Positions 9,275-17,762 of a DNA stretch of 64,000 nt are shown piece after piece. The stretch's first letter is position 1; every line of letters begins with the position of its first letter. The DNA comes from Flavisphingomonas formosensis (GTDB lineage Bacteria > Pseudomonadota > Alphaproteobacteria > Sphingomonadales > Sphingomonadaceae), in contig NZ_WRPK01000006.1 of NCBI RefSeq assembly GCF_009755815.1, positions 1 through 64,000 on the forward strand, given 5' to 3'. Below the pieces are notes generated by a model. It made no database searches. It was given only the letters and a program-made list of their open reading frames with translations, and had not been told where the DNA came from. A program made the translations under genes and the position numbers.

Positions 9275-10774
9275 ATGAACGAACCCATTGTCTATGACAT
9301 GCTGATCGTCGGGGGAGGCATCAACGGCGCCGGTATCGCGCGCGATGCGGCGGGACGCGGCCTCAAGGTTCTGCTCGTCGAACAGGATGATCTCGCCAGC
9401 CATACTTCGGCTGCCAGCACCAAGCTGATCCACGGCGGCCTGCGCTATCTTGAATATTACGAGTTCCGGCTGGTCCGCGAAGCGTTGATCGAGCGCGAAC
9501 GCCTGCTCGCGATCGCTCCTCACATCATCTGGCCGCTGGAATTCGTTCTCCCTCAGAAGAACTCTCCTCGCCCTTCCTGGATGGTGCGGCTCGGCCTGTT
9601 TCTCTACGATCATCTCGGTGGCCGCAAAAAGCTACCCGCCACGCGGACGATCCGTCTCGACGAGGACGCCAGGGGCAATGGGCTTAGGCCCAACATGGGG
9701 CGTGCTTTCGTCTATTCGGATTGCTGGGTCGAAGACAGCCGGCTCGTCGCTCTCAACGCGCTCGACGCAGCAACGCGGGGCGCGGCGATCCGCACCCGTA
9801 CCAGGCTCGTCTCGGCGGAACGGGTCGACGACCTTTGGCATGCGGCGATCGAGGACGAGAGCGGCGCGCAAAAGGTCCGCGCGCGGGTTCTGGTCAATGC
9901 GGCCGGTCCCTGGGTAGCCGACGTGATCGGCAGGACCGGCAATGCGCGCAACGACCGCGGTGTGCGGCTGGTCAAGGGCAGCCACATCATCGTGCCCCGG
10001 CTCTATGAGGGTGATCACGCGTTTCTGCTGCAGAACCCCGATCGCCGCGTGATCTTCGCCATTCCTTATGAGGGTGAATTCACCCTGATCGGCACGACCG
10101 ACCTGCCTTGGGATCAGGCGCCCGGCCCAGCGACCATCTCACCAGAGGAGACGCGCTATCTGATCGAGGCTGCCAACGCTTATTTCGCGCGCACGCTGAG
10201 CGAACAGGACGTGGTCTGGACATATGCCGGCATTCGTCCGCTCTACGACGATCACGCGGCCACTGCCTCGGCGGTGACCCGCGATTATGTCCTCGAAGTC
10301 GAAGGCGGAGATGGTCGGCCGGCGATGCTCAACATCTTCGGCGGCAAGATCACCACCTATCGCAAGCTCGCCGAACATGCGTTGGAGAAGCTTGCGCCGT
10401 TCCTGCCCATGCCGGGCGAGAGCTGGACCGCCGGCGTGGTCCTTCCGGGCGGCGATATCGAAGGTGGCGATTTCGATCGTTTCGTGGATCGATTGCAGGC
10501 GCAGTATCGCGGTCTCCCGATGCCGCTGGTTCGCCGGCTGGCACGCGCCTACGGCACACGTGCGCCGGTTGTGCTGGACCGTGCCGAGAAGACCGACGAT
10601 CTCGGGGAGGATTTCGGCGCCGGCCTGTATCATGCCGAGATCGATTATCTGGTCCGAACCGAATGGGCGCGCACCGCCGAGGATATCCTCTATCGGCGCA
10701 GCAAGCTCGGCCTGCATGTGCCGGAGGGTGCCGCCGCCCGGATCGATGCCTATCTGGCAAAGAAGCGCGTCTAA
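9275..10774 (+). CDS. glpD: glycerol-3-phosphate dehydrogenase, FAD-dependent, aerobic
   Basis: A 499-residue membrane-associated flavoprotein that oxidises glycerol-3-phosphate to dihydroxyacetone phosphate and passes electrons to quinone. The FAD-binding motif is GGGINGAGIARDAAGRG near the N-terminus, followed by LIHGGLRYLEYYEFRLVREA and the substrate-domain motif VLNAAGPW-like region (VLVNAAGPWVAD), with FGGKITTYRKLAEHAL near residue 350. The ATG at 9275 gives a protein of normal GlpD length; the longer frame adds 32 unrelated residues. The stop codon overlaps by three bases the stop of the convergent regulator gene. It forms a functional pair with glpK. Confidence 0.95.
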   Translation: MNEPIVYDMLIVGGGINGAGIARDAAGRGLKVLLVEQDDLASHTSAASTKLIHGGLRYLEYYEFRLVREALIERERLLAIAPHIIWPLEFVLPQKNSPRPSWMVRLGLFLYDHLGGRKKLPATRTIRLDEDARGNGLRPNMGRAFVYSDCWVEDSRLVALNALDAATRGAAIRTRTRLVSAERVDDLWHAAIEDESGAQKVRARVLVNAAGPWVADVIGRTGNARNDRGVRLVKGSHIIVPRLYEGDHAFLLQNPDRRVIFAIPYEGEFTLIGTTDLPWDQAPGPATISPEETRYLIEAANAYFARTLSEQDVVWTYAGIRPLYDDHAATASAVTRDYVLEVEGGDGRPAMLNIFGGKITTYRKLAEHALEKLAPFLPMPGESWTAGVVLPGGDIEGGDFDRFVDRLQAQYRGLPMPLVRRLARAYGTRAPVVLDRAEKTDDLGEDFGAGLYHAEIDYLVRTEWARTAEDILYRRSKLGLHVPEGAAARIDAYLAKKRV

Positions 10775-11553
10775 CCCGCCGCGCGATAGCGGCGGCGCTT
10801 GGCGTTGATCTCCGCCCGCGCCTTCTCGATCGCTTCGACTTCCGTCGCCTCGAGCAGATGATCGATGACGCGGCCGAGATGATCGCGCATCGTCTCCCGC
10901 GCCGCCTCCGCACTGCGGCTGGCGAGCGCGGCGACGATGCGGCGGTGCTCGGAGACGCGCGGCGCCACCCCGGCGGCGCGGACCTTTTCGGTCAGCAGCG
11001 CATATTGCGGTGAGTTCACACGAGCCTCCCACAGCATCGAGACGGTCTTCTCCATCGCGCTGTTCTGCGTGATCCGGGCGATTTCGAGGTGGAATTCGCG
11101 ATCGGCTTCCTCGGCGCGGAGCAGATCTTCGCTCTCCATCTCGCCGGTCAGTTCGCGCAGTCGCGCGATCTGCTCGTCGGTGATCATCTGCGCGGCGAGC
11201 CCGCATATCTCCGCCTCGAAGATGCGCCGCGCCTCCAGCAGTTCGAACGGACCGACATCGGCCTCTGTCGGCTTGCCGCCCTGCGGCTGGAGCGAAGCGA
11301 CATAGACGCCCGAATTGGTGCGGACCTCGACCAGACCGTCAAGCTCCAGCGCGATGATCGCCTCACGGATCGTGGGGCGCGAAACGCCATATTGTTGGGC
11401 AAGATCGCGCTCCGACGGAAGCCGATCGCCGACCGCGTAGCGGCCGGTGCCGAGCGCTAGGCGGATTTCGTTGGCGATCCGCTCGTAAAGGCGGCCCTCG
11501 GCGCGGGATGGTGTCATCGACATGGTGTCAGCCTGTGGCGGTCGCGGTCGCAT
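10771..11553 (-). CDS. uxuR: GntR/FadR-family transcriptional regulator (UxuR-like)
   Basis: A 260-residue regulator with an N-terminal winged helix (LPSERDLAQQYGVSRPTIRE, then ALELDGLVEVRTNSGVYV) and a C-terminal helical FCD effector domain. In this subfamily UxuR and ExuR bind hexuronates and derepress hexuronate genes. It is the last gene of the uxaC-uxuB-uxuR operon. The ATG at 11553 follows the uxuB stop by one base with GAGA upstream; an ATG at 11523 is an alternative giving 250 residues. Its target is probably the TGGYCNRGCCA motif found at four places in this locus, including the promoter of its own operon. The gene name follows context and family, not proof. Confidence 0.8.
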   Translation of the reverse strand: MRPRPPQADTMSMTPSRAEGRLYERIANEIRLALGTGRYAVGDRLPSERDLAQQYGVSRPTIREAIIALELDGLVEVRTNSGVYVASLQPQGGKPTEADVGPFELLEARRIFEAEICGLAAQMITDEQIARLRELTGEMESEDLLRAEEADREFHLEIARITQNSAMEKTVSMLWEARVNSPQYALLTEKVRAAGVAPRVSEHRRIVAALASRSAEAARETMRDHLGRVIDHLLEATEVEAIEKARAEINAKRRRYRAAG

Positions 11554-11554
11554 T

Positions 11555-12862
11555 TCAAGCCGTCTCGCGCAATTGCGCGATTGCCTGGTCGATTTCCTCG
11601 GATTGGTGGAAATCCGGGGCAATGCGGGCGAGGAGTACCTCGGCGGGCGCGTTTTTTCGGGCGAGCGGCTGAAGGTCGGCGAGCATGGGATCGACGAGGC
11701 CGTCGATCCGGGACAGCCCCACGATCCACCCGGCGACCGCTTCGGCCAGCGCCGGGCTGGTCAAGCCTTTGGCATCGCGATCCCCGATCGGGCCGAGGAG
11801 GCGTGGCGGCAGCTTCTGCGATCCGTCGGCGGCGATCTGGATCAGCGCATGCGGCAGCGCCGGATTGGCGAAGCGCTTGCGGAGCGCGGCCCGATATACG
11901 GGGACATCGACCACCGATTGGTCGATCGTCTCCGCCGCCTCGTCCCATAGCCGATCGACGAGCGCGCCGAGCGCCGGATCAGCGATGGCCTCGTGGACGA
12001 AGCGATGACCGCGCAGCAGCCCGCGATAGGCCAGGGCCGAGTGGGCGCCGTTGAGCAGGCGCAGCTTTGCGGTCTCCCAAGGCGCGACATCGGCGACCAG
12101 CTGCACGCCGACCTCAGCCAGATCGGGCCGGACCGCAGCAAAGCGATCCTCCACGACCCATTGCCAGAAAGGTTCGGTCCAGACTGCCGCCCGATCGAGC
12201 AGGCCGAGTGCGTCGCTGCTCCCGGCGGCCATCTCCGGCGTGGCGGCGGGCGTGATCCGATCGACCATCGATGCGGGAAAGGCGACCTGATCGGCGATCC
12301 AATGGAGCGCGGCATTGTCGATGCCTGCGGCCTGCGCCGCAGCGAGCACGGCTTCGCGCGCCACCGTGCCATTGTGCGAGCGATTGTCGCAGGACAGGAT
12401 CGTGAGCGGTGCAAGGCCGGCTGCGTGCCGCCGGCCAAGCGCACGCGCGATCAGGCCAGCGGCACTCAAGGCGCCATGATCCAGATAGCCCTTCTCGGTG
12501 ATGGTGAGCGTCACGAGGTGCGTATCGACGTGCGCGAGCGCGGCGACCACCGCCTCGGGCGCCTGCGCGGCGACATGGAAGGCCGCGAGCGCGGCAATCA
12601 CCTGAGGCCGGTCTTCGCCGCTGCCACGTTGGGACAGGCTGTAGAGCCCGTCCTGCGCCGCCAGCGCCGCGACCACGTCGGGCGAGCGCATCGCCACGCC
12701 GGTTATCCCCCAGCGCGGATCTCCTGCGGCGATCAGCGCATCGAAAGCCGGCGCCTGGTGTGCGCGGTGGAAGGCGCCGAGGCCGAGGTGGACGACGCCG
12801 GCCTTGACGGCATGACGGTCGTACCGCGAAACGAAGGTCGCATCGGACAGCAGCGCGCTCAC
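11555..12862 (-). CDS. uxuB: fructuronate reductase (mannitol dehydrogenase family)
   Basis: A 435-residue NAD-dependent polyol dehydrogenase. The N-terminal Rossmann region contains VVHLGLGAFHRAHQAPAFD, then TITEKGY and the family motif ILSCDNRSHNG, and the catalytic lysine region KLRLLNGAHSALAYRG. Members of this long-chain family reduce D-fructuronate to D-mannonate in the Ashwell pathway. It starts with a GTG overlapping the uxaC stop (GTGA), so the two are translationally coupled. Its position between glucuronate isomerase and the UxuR-like gene makes fructuronate reductase far more likely than mannitol dehydrogenase. Tagaturonate reductase (UxaB) is a possible second activity. Confidence 0.88.
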   Translation of the reverse strand: MSALLSDATFVSRYDRHAVKAGVVHLGLGAFHRAHQAPAFDALIAAGDPRWGITGVAMRSPDVVAALAAQDGLYSLSQRGSGEDRPQVIAALAAFHVAAQAPEAVVAALAHVDTHLVTLTITEKGYLDHGALSAAGLIARALGRRHAAGLAPLTILSCDNRSHNGTVAREAVLAAAQAAGIDNAALHWIADQVAFPASMVDRITPAATPEMAAGSSDALGLLDRAAVWTEPFWQWVVEDRFAAVRPDLAEVGVQLVADVAPWETAKLRLLNGAHSALAYRGLLRGHRFVHEAIADPALGALVDRLWDEAAETIDQSVVDVPVYRAALRKRFANPALPHALIQIAADGSQKLPPRLLGPIGDRDAKGLTSPALAEAVAGWIVGLSRIDGLVDPMLADLQPLARKNAPAEVLLARIAPDFHQSEEIDQAIAQLRETA

Positions 12863-14274
12863 AGGCGATAGGCCTCCTTCACGAGCCGATAGGTGAGGTC
12901 ATGGGCCAGTTCCGTCGCCTCGTCCTCGTCGAGGCGATGCTCGGCGACCAGGCGTGCGAGGAAGGCGCAATCGATCCGTCGCGCCACATCATGCCGCGCC
13001 GGGATAGAGAGGAATGCGCGGGTATCGTCGTTGAAGCCGACCATGTTGTAGAAACCGGCGGTCTCGGTGGTCTGCTCGCGGAAGCGCATCATCCCTTCCG
13101 GGCTGTCGTGGAACCACCAGGCCGGGCCGAGGCGCAGACAAGGGTAGAAGCCCGCCAGCGGCGCGAGCTCGCGCGAATAGGCCGTCTCGTCGAGCGTGAA
13201 GAGGATGAACGTAAAGCCTTGGGCGTCGCCGAAACGGTCGAGCAGCGGCTTGAGGCCCTCCACATAGCCGGTCTGCATCGGGATATCGGCGCCTTTGTCC
13301 CGGCCGAAATCGGCGAATGTCCGGGCGTGGTGATTGCGGAAGCTGCCCGGATGAAGCTGCATGACGAGGCCGTCGTCGACGCTCATCCGAGCCATTTCTG
13401 TCAGCATCTGAGCGCGGAACAGTTCGGCGTCCGCGGAGGAGGCGGTGCCGCCCGCGACGCGGGTGAACAGAGCCTCCGCTTCGGCTGTCGAAAGATCGGC
13501 GGTGCGCGCGGTCGGATGGCCGTGGTCGGTGGATGTCGCTCCCAAATCCTTGAAGAAGGCACGGCGATCGCGATGCGCGTCGAGATAGCCGGCCCAGGTG
13601 CGCGTATCCTTGCCGGTCAACGCACCGAGCCCGTCGAGATTGTCCTGAAAGCCTTCGAACTCGGGATCGATCACTGGATCGGGACGATAGGCCGTGAGCA
13701 CGCGGCCCGGCCAGCCGCTGTCGCGGATCGCCTGATGGTGCTGCAGCGAATCCAGCGGGTTCTCGGTGGTGGTGAGCACCTCGATGTTGAGGCGATCCAT
13801 CAGCGCGCGGGGCCGGAAGGCCGGGGTCGCCAGCGCCTCGTCGATACGGTCGTAATAAAGATCGGCGGTCTCGGGGGAGAGCCGCTCCTCGAAACCGAAC
13901 AGCTCGGCGAACACCCAATCGAGCCAGATCCGGGACGGGGTGCCACGGAAGAGATGGTAATGGGCGGCGAAAAGCCGCCAGATCGTGCGCGGATCACGCT
14001 CGACCCGGCCGCCGTCGCGCCGCGCGATGCCTAGCGTCTCCAGCGGCACGCCCTGCGAATGAAGCATACGGAAGACATAATGATCGGGTACGATCAGCAG
14101 ATTGGCCGGATCCGGAAAGGGTTCGTCGCCGGCGAACCAGGACGGATCGGTATGACCGTGTGGGCTGATGATCGGCAGTCCCGCGACCTCGTCATAGAGC
14201 CGTCGCGCGATCGATCGCGTCGCGGGTTCGGCGGGGAACAGCCGATCGGGGTGCAGATGCAACGGGGCGCTCAC
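12859..14274 (-). CDS. uxaC: glucuronate isomerase
   Basis: A 471-residue enzyme that isomerises D-glucuronate to D-fructuronate (and galacturonate to tagaturonate), the first cytoplasmic step of the Ashwell pathway. The N-terminus LHLHPDRLFP, the metal-site region GLPIISPHGHTDPSWFA and the motif NIEVLTTTENPLDSLQHH are typical of UxaC, and the length is close to the 470 residues of the enterobacterial enzyme. The start is a GTG with GGAGAGG nine bases upstream; a longer frame from 14328 would cover the operator. It heads the leftward operon uxaC-uxuB-uxuR and is divergent from the manD operon. Confidence 0.93.
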   Translation of the reverse strand: MSAPLHLHPDRLFPAEPATRSIARRLYDEVAGLPIISPHGHTDPSWFAGDEPFPDPANLLIVPDHYVFRMLHSQGVPLETLGIARRDGGRVERDPRTIWRLFAAHYHLFRGTPSRIWLDWVFAELFGFEERLSPETADLYYDRIDEALATPAFRPRALMDRLNIEVLTTTENPLDSLQHHQAIRDSGWPGRVLTAYRPDPVIDPEFEGFQDNLDGLGALTGKDTRTWAGYLDAHRDRRAFFKDLGATSTDHGHPTARTADLSTAEAEALFTRVAGGTASSADAELFRAQMLTEMARMSVDDGLVMQLHPGSFRNHHARTFADFGRDKGADIPMQTGYVEGLKPLLDRFGDAQGFTFILFTLDETAYSRELAPLAGFYPCLRLGPAWWFHDSPEGMMRFREQTTETAGFYNMVGFNDDTRAFLSIPARHDVARRIDCAFLARLVAEHRLDEDEATELAHDLTYRLVKEAYRL

Positions 14275-14294
14275 GTCAAACAACCTCTCCAATC

Positions 14295-14305
14295 TGGCCT
14301 GACCA
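14295..14305 (-). promoter_or_regulatory. putative UxuR-type operator, site 4
   Basis: TGGCCTGACCA followed by AT lies in the 88-base spacer between uxaC and manD, about 20 bases before the uxaC start codon and 58 before manD. It is identical to site 2. One bound dimer could block both divergent promoters. Confidence 0.62.
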
Positions 14306-14362
14306 ATATGGACAAACATCCATACCACGTCTACCGTTCATGAAACAGCTCGGGAGGATGGC

Positions 14363-15571
14363 GTGAGAATCAGGGAAGCGCGGGTGATCATCACGTCGCC
14401 GGGACGCAACTTCGTCACGCTCAAGATCGTCACCGACGAGGGCATCCACGGAATCGGCGACGCCACCCTCAACGGCCGCGAGAAATCGGTGGTCGCCTAT
14501 CTCGAGGATCATGTCTGCCCGCTGTTGATCGGCCGCGACGCGCGTCAGATCGAGGATATCTGGCAGCTGCTCTATCGTGGCGCCTATTGGCGGCGCGGCC
14601 CGGTGACGATGCGCGCCATCGCGGCGGTCGACGTGGCGCTGTGGGACATCAAGGCCAAGACGGCCGGCATGCCGCTCTATCAGTTGCTCGGCGGTCGCAG
14701 CCGCGACGGCATCCTGTGCTACGGCCATGCCAATGGCGGCGACATCGCGGAGACCGTCGATGCGGTCGGCCAGTATATCGATCTCGGCTACAAGGCGATC
14801 CGCGCGCAGACCGGCGTTCCCGGGATCAAGGACGCCTATGGCGTCGGCCGCGGCAAGCTCTTCTACGAGCCCGCCGATGCCGCGCTCGCCAGCGTCACCG
14901 GCTGGGACACGCGCAAGGCGCTCAACTACGTACCAAAATTGTTCGAAACGCTGCGCGCCACCTACGGCTTCGATCGCCACCTGCTGCACGACGGCCACCA
15001 TCGCTATACGCCGCAGGAGGCTGCGAACCTGGGCAAGATGCTCGAGCCCTATCAGCTCTTCTGGCTGGAGGACGTGACGCCTGCCGAAAATCAGGAGGCG
15101 TTCAAGCTGATCCGCCAGCACACCGTCACGCCGCTGGCGGTGGGCGAGATCTTCAACACGATCTGGGACTGCAAGGATCTGATCCAGAACCAGCTGGTCG
15201 ACTATATCCGCGCGACGATCGTCGGCGCAGGCGGCGTGACGCATCTGCGCCGCATCGCCGATCTTGCGAGCCTCTACCAGATCCGTACCGGCTGCCATGG
15301 CGCGACCGATCTGTCGCCGGTGACGATGGGGACGGCGCTGCATTTCGATACCTGGGTGCCCAATTTCGGTATTCAGGAATATATGCGCCATACGCCGGAG
15401 ACCGACGAGGTCTTTCCGCACGATTATAGCTTCAAGGACGGCCTCCTATATTGCGGCGAAACGCCCGGCCACGGCGTCGATATCGACGAGGGGCTGGCGG
15501 CGAAATATCCCTATGATCCCCGTCAGCTGCCGATCGCCCGGCTGGAAGACGGAACGATGTGGAACTGGTGA
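14363..15571 (+). CDS. manD: D-mannonate dehydratase, enolase superfamily (ManD)
   Basis: A 402-residue member of the enolase superfamily that dehydrates D-mannonate to 2-keto-3-deoxy-D-gluconate. The N-terminus [20 protein letters not shown] and the barrel metal ligands are visible: Asp in [12 protein letters not shown], Glu in [12 protein letters not shown] and Glu in [10 protein letters not shown]. The length equals that of characterised ManD proteins from sphingomonads. It replaces the unrelated UxuA enzyme of enterobacteria. The start is GTG with GGGAGG eight bases upstream. It leads the rightward operon manD-kdgK-MFS-GH31, with spacings of a few bases. Confidence 0.93.
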   Translation: MRIREARVIITSPGRNFVTLKIVTDEGIHGIGDATLNGREKSVVAYLEDHVCPLLIGRDARQIEDIWQLLYRGAYWRRGPVTMRAIAAVDVALWDIKAKTAGMPLYQLLGGRSRDGILCYGHANGGDIAETVDAVGQYIDLGYKAIRAQTGVPGIKDAYGVGRGKLFYEPADAALASVTGWDTRKALNYVPKLFETLRATYGFDRHLLHDGHHRYTPQEAANLGKMLEPYQLFWLEDVTPAENQEAFKLIRQHTVTPLAVGEIFNTIWDCKDLIQNQLVDYIRATIVGAGGVTHLRRIADLASLYQIRTGCHGATDLSPVTMGTALHFDTWVPNFGIQEYMRHTPETDEVFPHDYSFKDGLLYCGETPGHGVDIDEGLAAKYPYDPRQLPIARLEDGTMWNW

Positions 15572-15576
15572 GGCCG

Positions 15577-16503
15577 ATGCGGATCGTCACCTTCGGCGAA
15601 GGGATGATCGAGATCTCCGGCCACATCGGCGCGTCCGGCCCGATCACTTATGGTGGTGACGTGCTGAACATGACGGTGGCGTTGGCCCGGCTCGGCCATC
15701 GCCCCGCGTTCATGACCGCGCTGGGCGGCGACGCCTGGTCGCAGGAGTTGCTCGATCGGTGGACCGCCGAGGGCGTGGATTGCGCGCTGATCGCGCGGCA
15801 TCCGTTGCGCGTACCGGGGCTCTATGCGATCCGCGTCGACGAAAAGGGCGAACGCAGCTTCACCTATTGGCGCGATCGTTCGGCTGCGCGCGATTTCTTC
15901 GCGCTGCCGCAGAGCGCGGCGTTGATGGAACAGGCTGCCGCCGCCGATCTCCTGTTCCTGTCGGGCATCACGCTGTCGCTGTTCGACGGCGCGGGCCGCC
16001 GCCGGATCGCCGACCTCGCCGATCGCGTGCGGCGGCATGGCGGCATCGTCGCCTTCGACGGCAATTTTCGCCCGCGTGGATGGGGCAGCCCGGACGAGGC
16101 GGAACGCGCCTTCCTCGATTTCGCCGCCCGTGCGACGATCGCGCTGCCCACCGCCGAGGACGAGGCGTTGATGCACGGTCACCAGGAGACGCCCGAAGGC
16201 ATCGCCGATCGCTGGCACGCGCAAGGCGTCGCCGAGGTGATCGTCAAGCTCGGCGCGGAAGGTGCGTTCGTATCGGCCGATGGCGTGCGCGAACTGGTGC
16301 CGACGACGCCGGTGATGCCGGTCGACACCAGTGGGGCTGGGGACGCTTTCGATGCGGGCTATCTCGCCGCGCGTCTGGCCGATTACGGCCCGGCCGCGGC
16401 CGCGCGCTTCGGCCACCGTCTCGCCGGCGAAACGGTGCGGCATCGGGGCGCGATTCCCACGCGCGACGCGGTGATCCATATCCAGCCGGACGCACGGGCT
16501 TGA
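15577..16503 (+). CDS. kdgK: 2-keto-3-deoxygluconate kinase (PfkB family)
   Basis: A 308-residue sugar kinase of the PfkB/ribokinase family that phosphorylates 2-keto-3-deoxygluconate to KDPG. It begins MRIVTFGEGMIEISG, shows the substrate-side glycines (ITYGGDVLNMTVALARLG), the FDGNFRPRGW motif common in KDG kinases, and the catalytic anion-hole motif DTSGAGDAFDAGY near residue 250. The ATG lies five bases after the manD stop. The next step, cleavage by KDPG aldolase (Eda), is not encoded in the window and must be elsewhere, probably shared with the Entner-Doudoroff pathway. Confidence 0.9.
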   Translation: MRIVTFGEGMIEISGHIGASGPITYGGDVLNMTVALARLGHRPAFMTALGGDAWSQELLDRWTAEGVDCALIARHPLRVPGLYAIRVDEKGERSFTYWRDRSAARDFFALPQSAALMEQAAAADLLFLSGITLSLFDGAGRRRIADLADRVRRHGGIVAFDGNFRPRGWGSPDEAERAFLDFAARATIALPTAEDEALMHGHQETPEGIADRWHAQGVAEVIVKLGAEGAFVSADGVRELVPTTPVMPVDTSGAGDAFDAGYLAARLADYGPAAAARFGHRLAGETVRHRGAIPTRDAVIHIQPDARA

Positions 16504-16508
16504 CCCGG

Positions 16509-17753
16509 GTGCGCCATTTGCGATGGTGGATCGTTGGGCTGATCAGCGTCGGCACGATCATCAATTATCTGGCGCGCAATTCGCTGGGCGTGCTGGCGCC
16601 GGAGCTCAAGACCGAACTGCACATCTCCACCCAGCAATACAGCTATATCGTCGGCGCCTTCCAGGCGGCCTACACGGTCGCGCAACCGGTGTGCGGGTTC
16701 ATCATCGATCGGATCGGGCTGCAACTGGGCTTCGCGCTGTTCGCCCTTGCCTGGTCCCTGACCAACGTCGCGCACGCGCTCGCGGGTGGTTGGATCGGAC
16801 TCGCATTCTTCCGCGGCCTGTTGGGGTTGAGCGAGGCGGCGGCGATACCGAGCGGCATGAAGGCGATCGCCGAATGGTTTCCGGCACGCGAGCGATCGGT
16901 GGCGGTCGGCTGGTTCAACATCGGCACGTCGATGGGCGCGCTCATCGCTCCGCCGTTGGTGATCGCGATCTCCGTGGCGGCGGGATGGCGGATGGCGTTC
17001 GTCGTCACCGGCGGCATCGGCCTGATCTGGGCCGTGGCCTGGTATGCCTTCTACCGCACACCGGACAAGCATCCGGCGATCACGGCGGAGGAACGGACCT
17101 TTATCGTCGCCGATCGCCGCGACGTACCGACTCAGCGGGCGCGCGCACGTGATATCCTGCGCAGCGGCCGTTTCTGGGCGATCGCCATTCCGCGCTTCCT
17201 GGCCGAGCCGGCATGGCAGACGTTCAGCTTCTGGATTCCGCTCTATCTCGCCACCGAACGGCACATGGATCTCAAGCAGATCGCGCTCTTCGCCTGGCTG
17301 CCGTTCCTGGCAGCGGATCTCGGCGGCGTTGCGGGTGGCTATTTGTCGCCGGCGCTGATGAAGCGGGGCGTGCGGCTGATCCCTTCGCGTATCGCCGGCA
17401 TCTGCGTCGGCGCGATGCTGATGATCGCGCCGGGCTGCATCGGGCTTGCCGGCAGCCCCTATCTGGCCATCGGCCTGTTCTGCATCGGGGGTTTCGCGCA
17501 CCAGATGATCTCCGTCCTGATCAACACCCTTTCGGCCGACGTCTTCGCGCCGGAGGAAGTCGGCACCGCGAACGGCTTCGTCGGTCAGGCGGGCTGGCTG
17601 GGCGGCCTGATCTTCAGCCTGGCGATCGGGCAACTGGCCGACAGCATCGGCTACGCCCCACTCTTCGCCTGCCTGTCCCTGTTCGACCTGATCGGCGCCC
17701 TCGTGCTGATCGCCATGATCGGCCGGCTCAAGCCCGCCGCAGCCAGAGCCTGA
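16509..17753 (+). CDS. MFS transporter, hexuronate (ExuT/ACS) type, second copy
   Basis: A 414-residue transporter with about 12 membrane segments. It opens with RWWIVGLISVGTIINYLARN, the first helix of ExuT-type carriers, followed by GFIIDRIGLQLGFALFALAW and AEWFPARERSVAVGWFNIG, which match the anion:cation symporter branch. The GTG start lies six bases after kdgK; a TTG overlapping the kdgK stop (TTGA) is an alternative. A much longer frame starting inside kdgK is an overlap artefact. It is followed by the cytoplasmic GH31 enzyme after nine bases, so this copy may carry a small uncleaved glycoside, while the copy at 446-1750 may carry free hexuronate. That division is inference. Confidence 0.85.
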   Translation: MRHLRWWIVGLISVGTIINYLARNSLGVLAPELKTELHISTQQYSYIVGAFQAAYTVAQPVCGFIIDRIGLQLGFALFALAWSLTNVAHALAGGWIGLAFFRGLLGLSEAAAIPSGMKAIAEWFPARERSVAVGWFNIGTSMGALIAPPLVIAISVAAGWRMAFVVTGGIGLIWAVAWYAFYRTPDKHPAITAEERTFIVADRRDVPTQRARARDILRSGRFWAIAIPRFLAEPAWQTFSFWIPLYLATERHMDLKQIALFAWLPFLAADLGGVAGGYLSPALMKRGVRLIPSRIAGICVGAMLMIAPGCIGLAGSPYLAIGLFCIGGFAHQMISVLINTLSADVFAPEEVGTANGFVGQAGWLGGLIFSLAIGQLADSIGYAPLFACLSLFDLIGALVLIAMIGRLKPAAARA

Positions 17754-17762
17754 GGAACCAAG

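Noticed and set aside
15759-16508. A 250-residue N-terminal extension of the second hexuronate MFS transporter
   Set aside because: It runs out of frame through kdgK and is arginine-rich. The transporter begins with its first membrane helix after position 16509.
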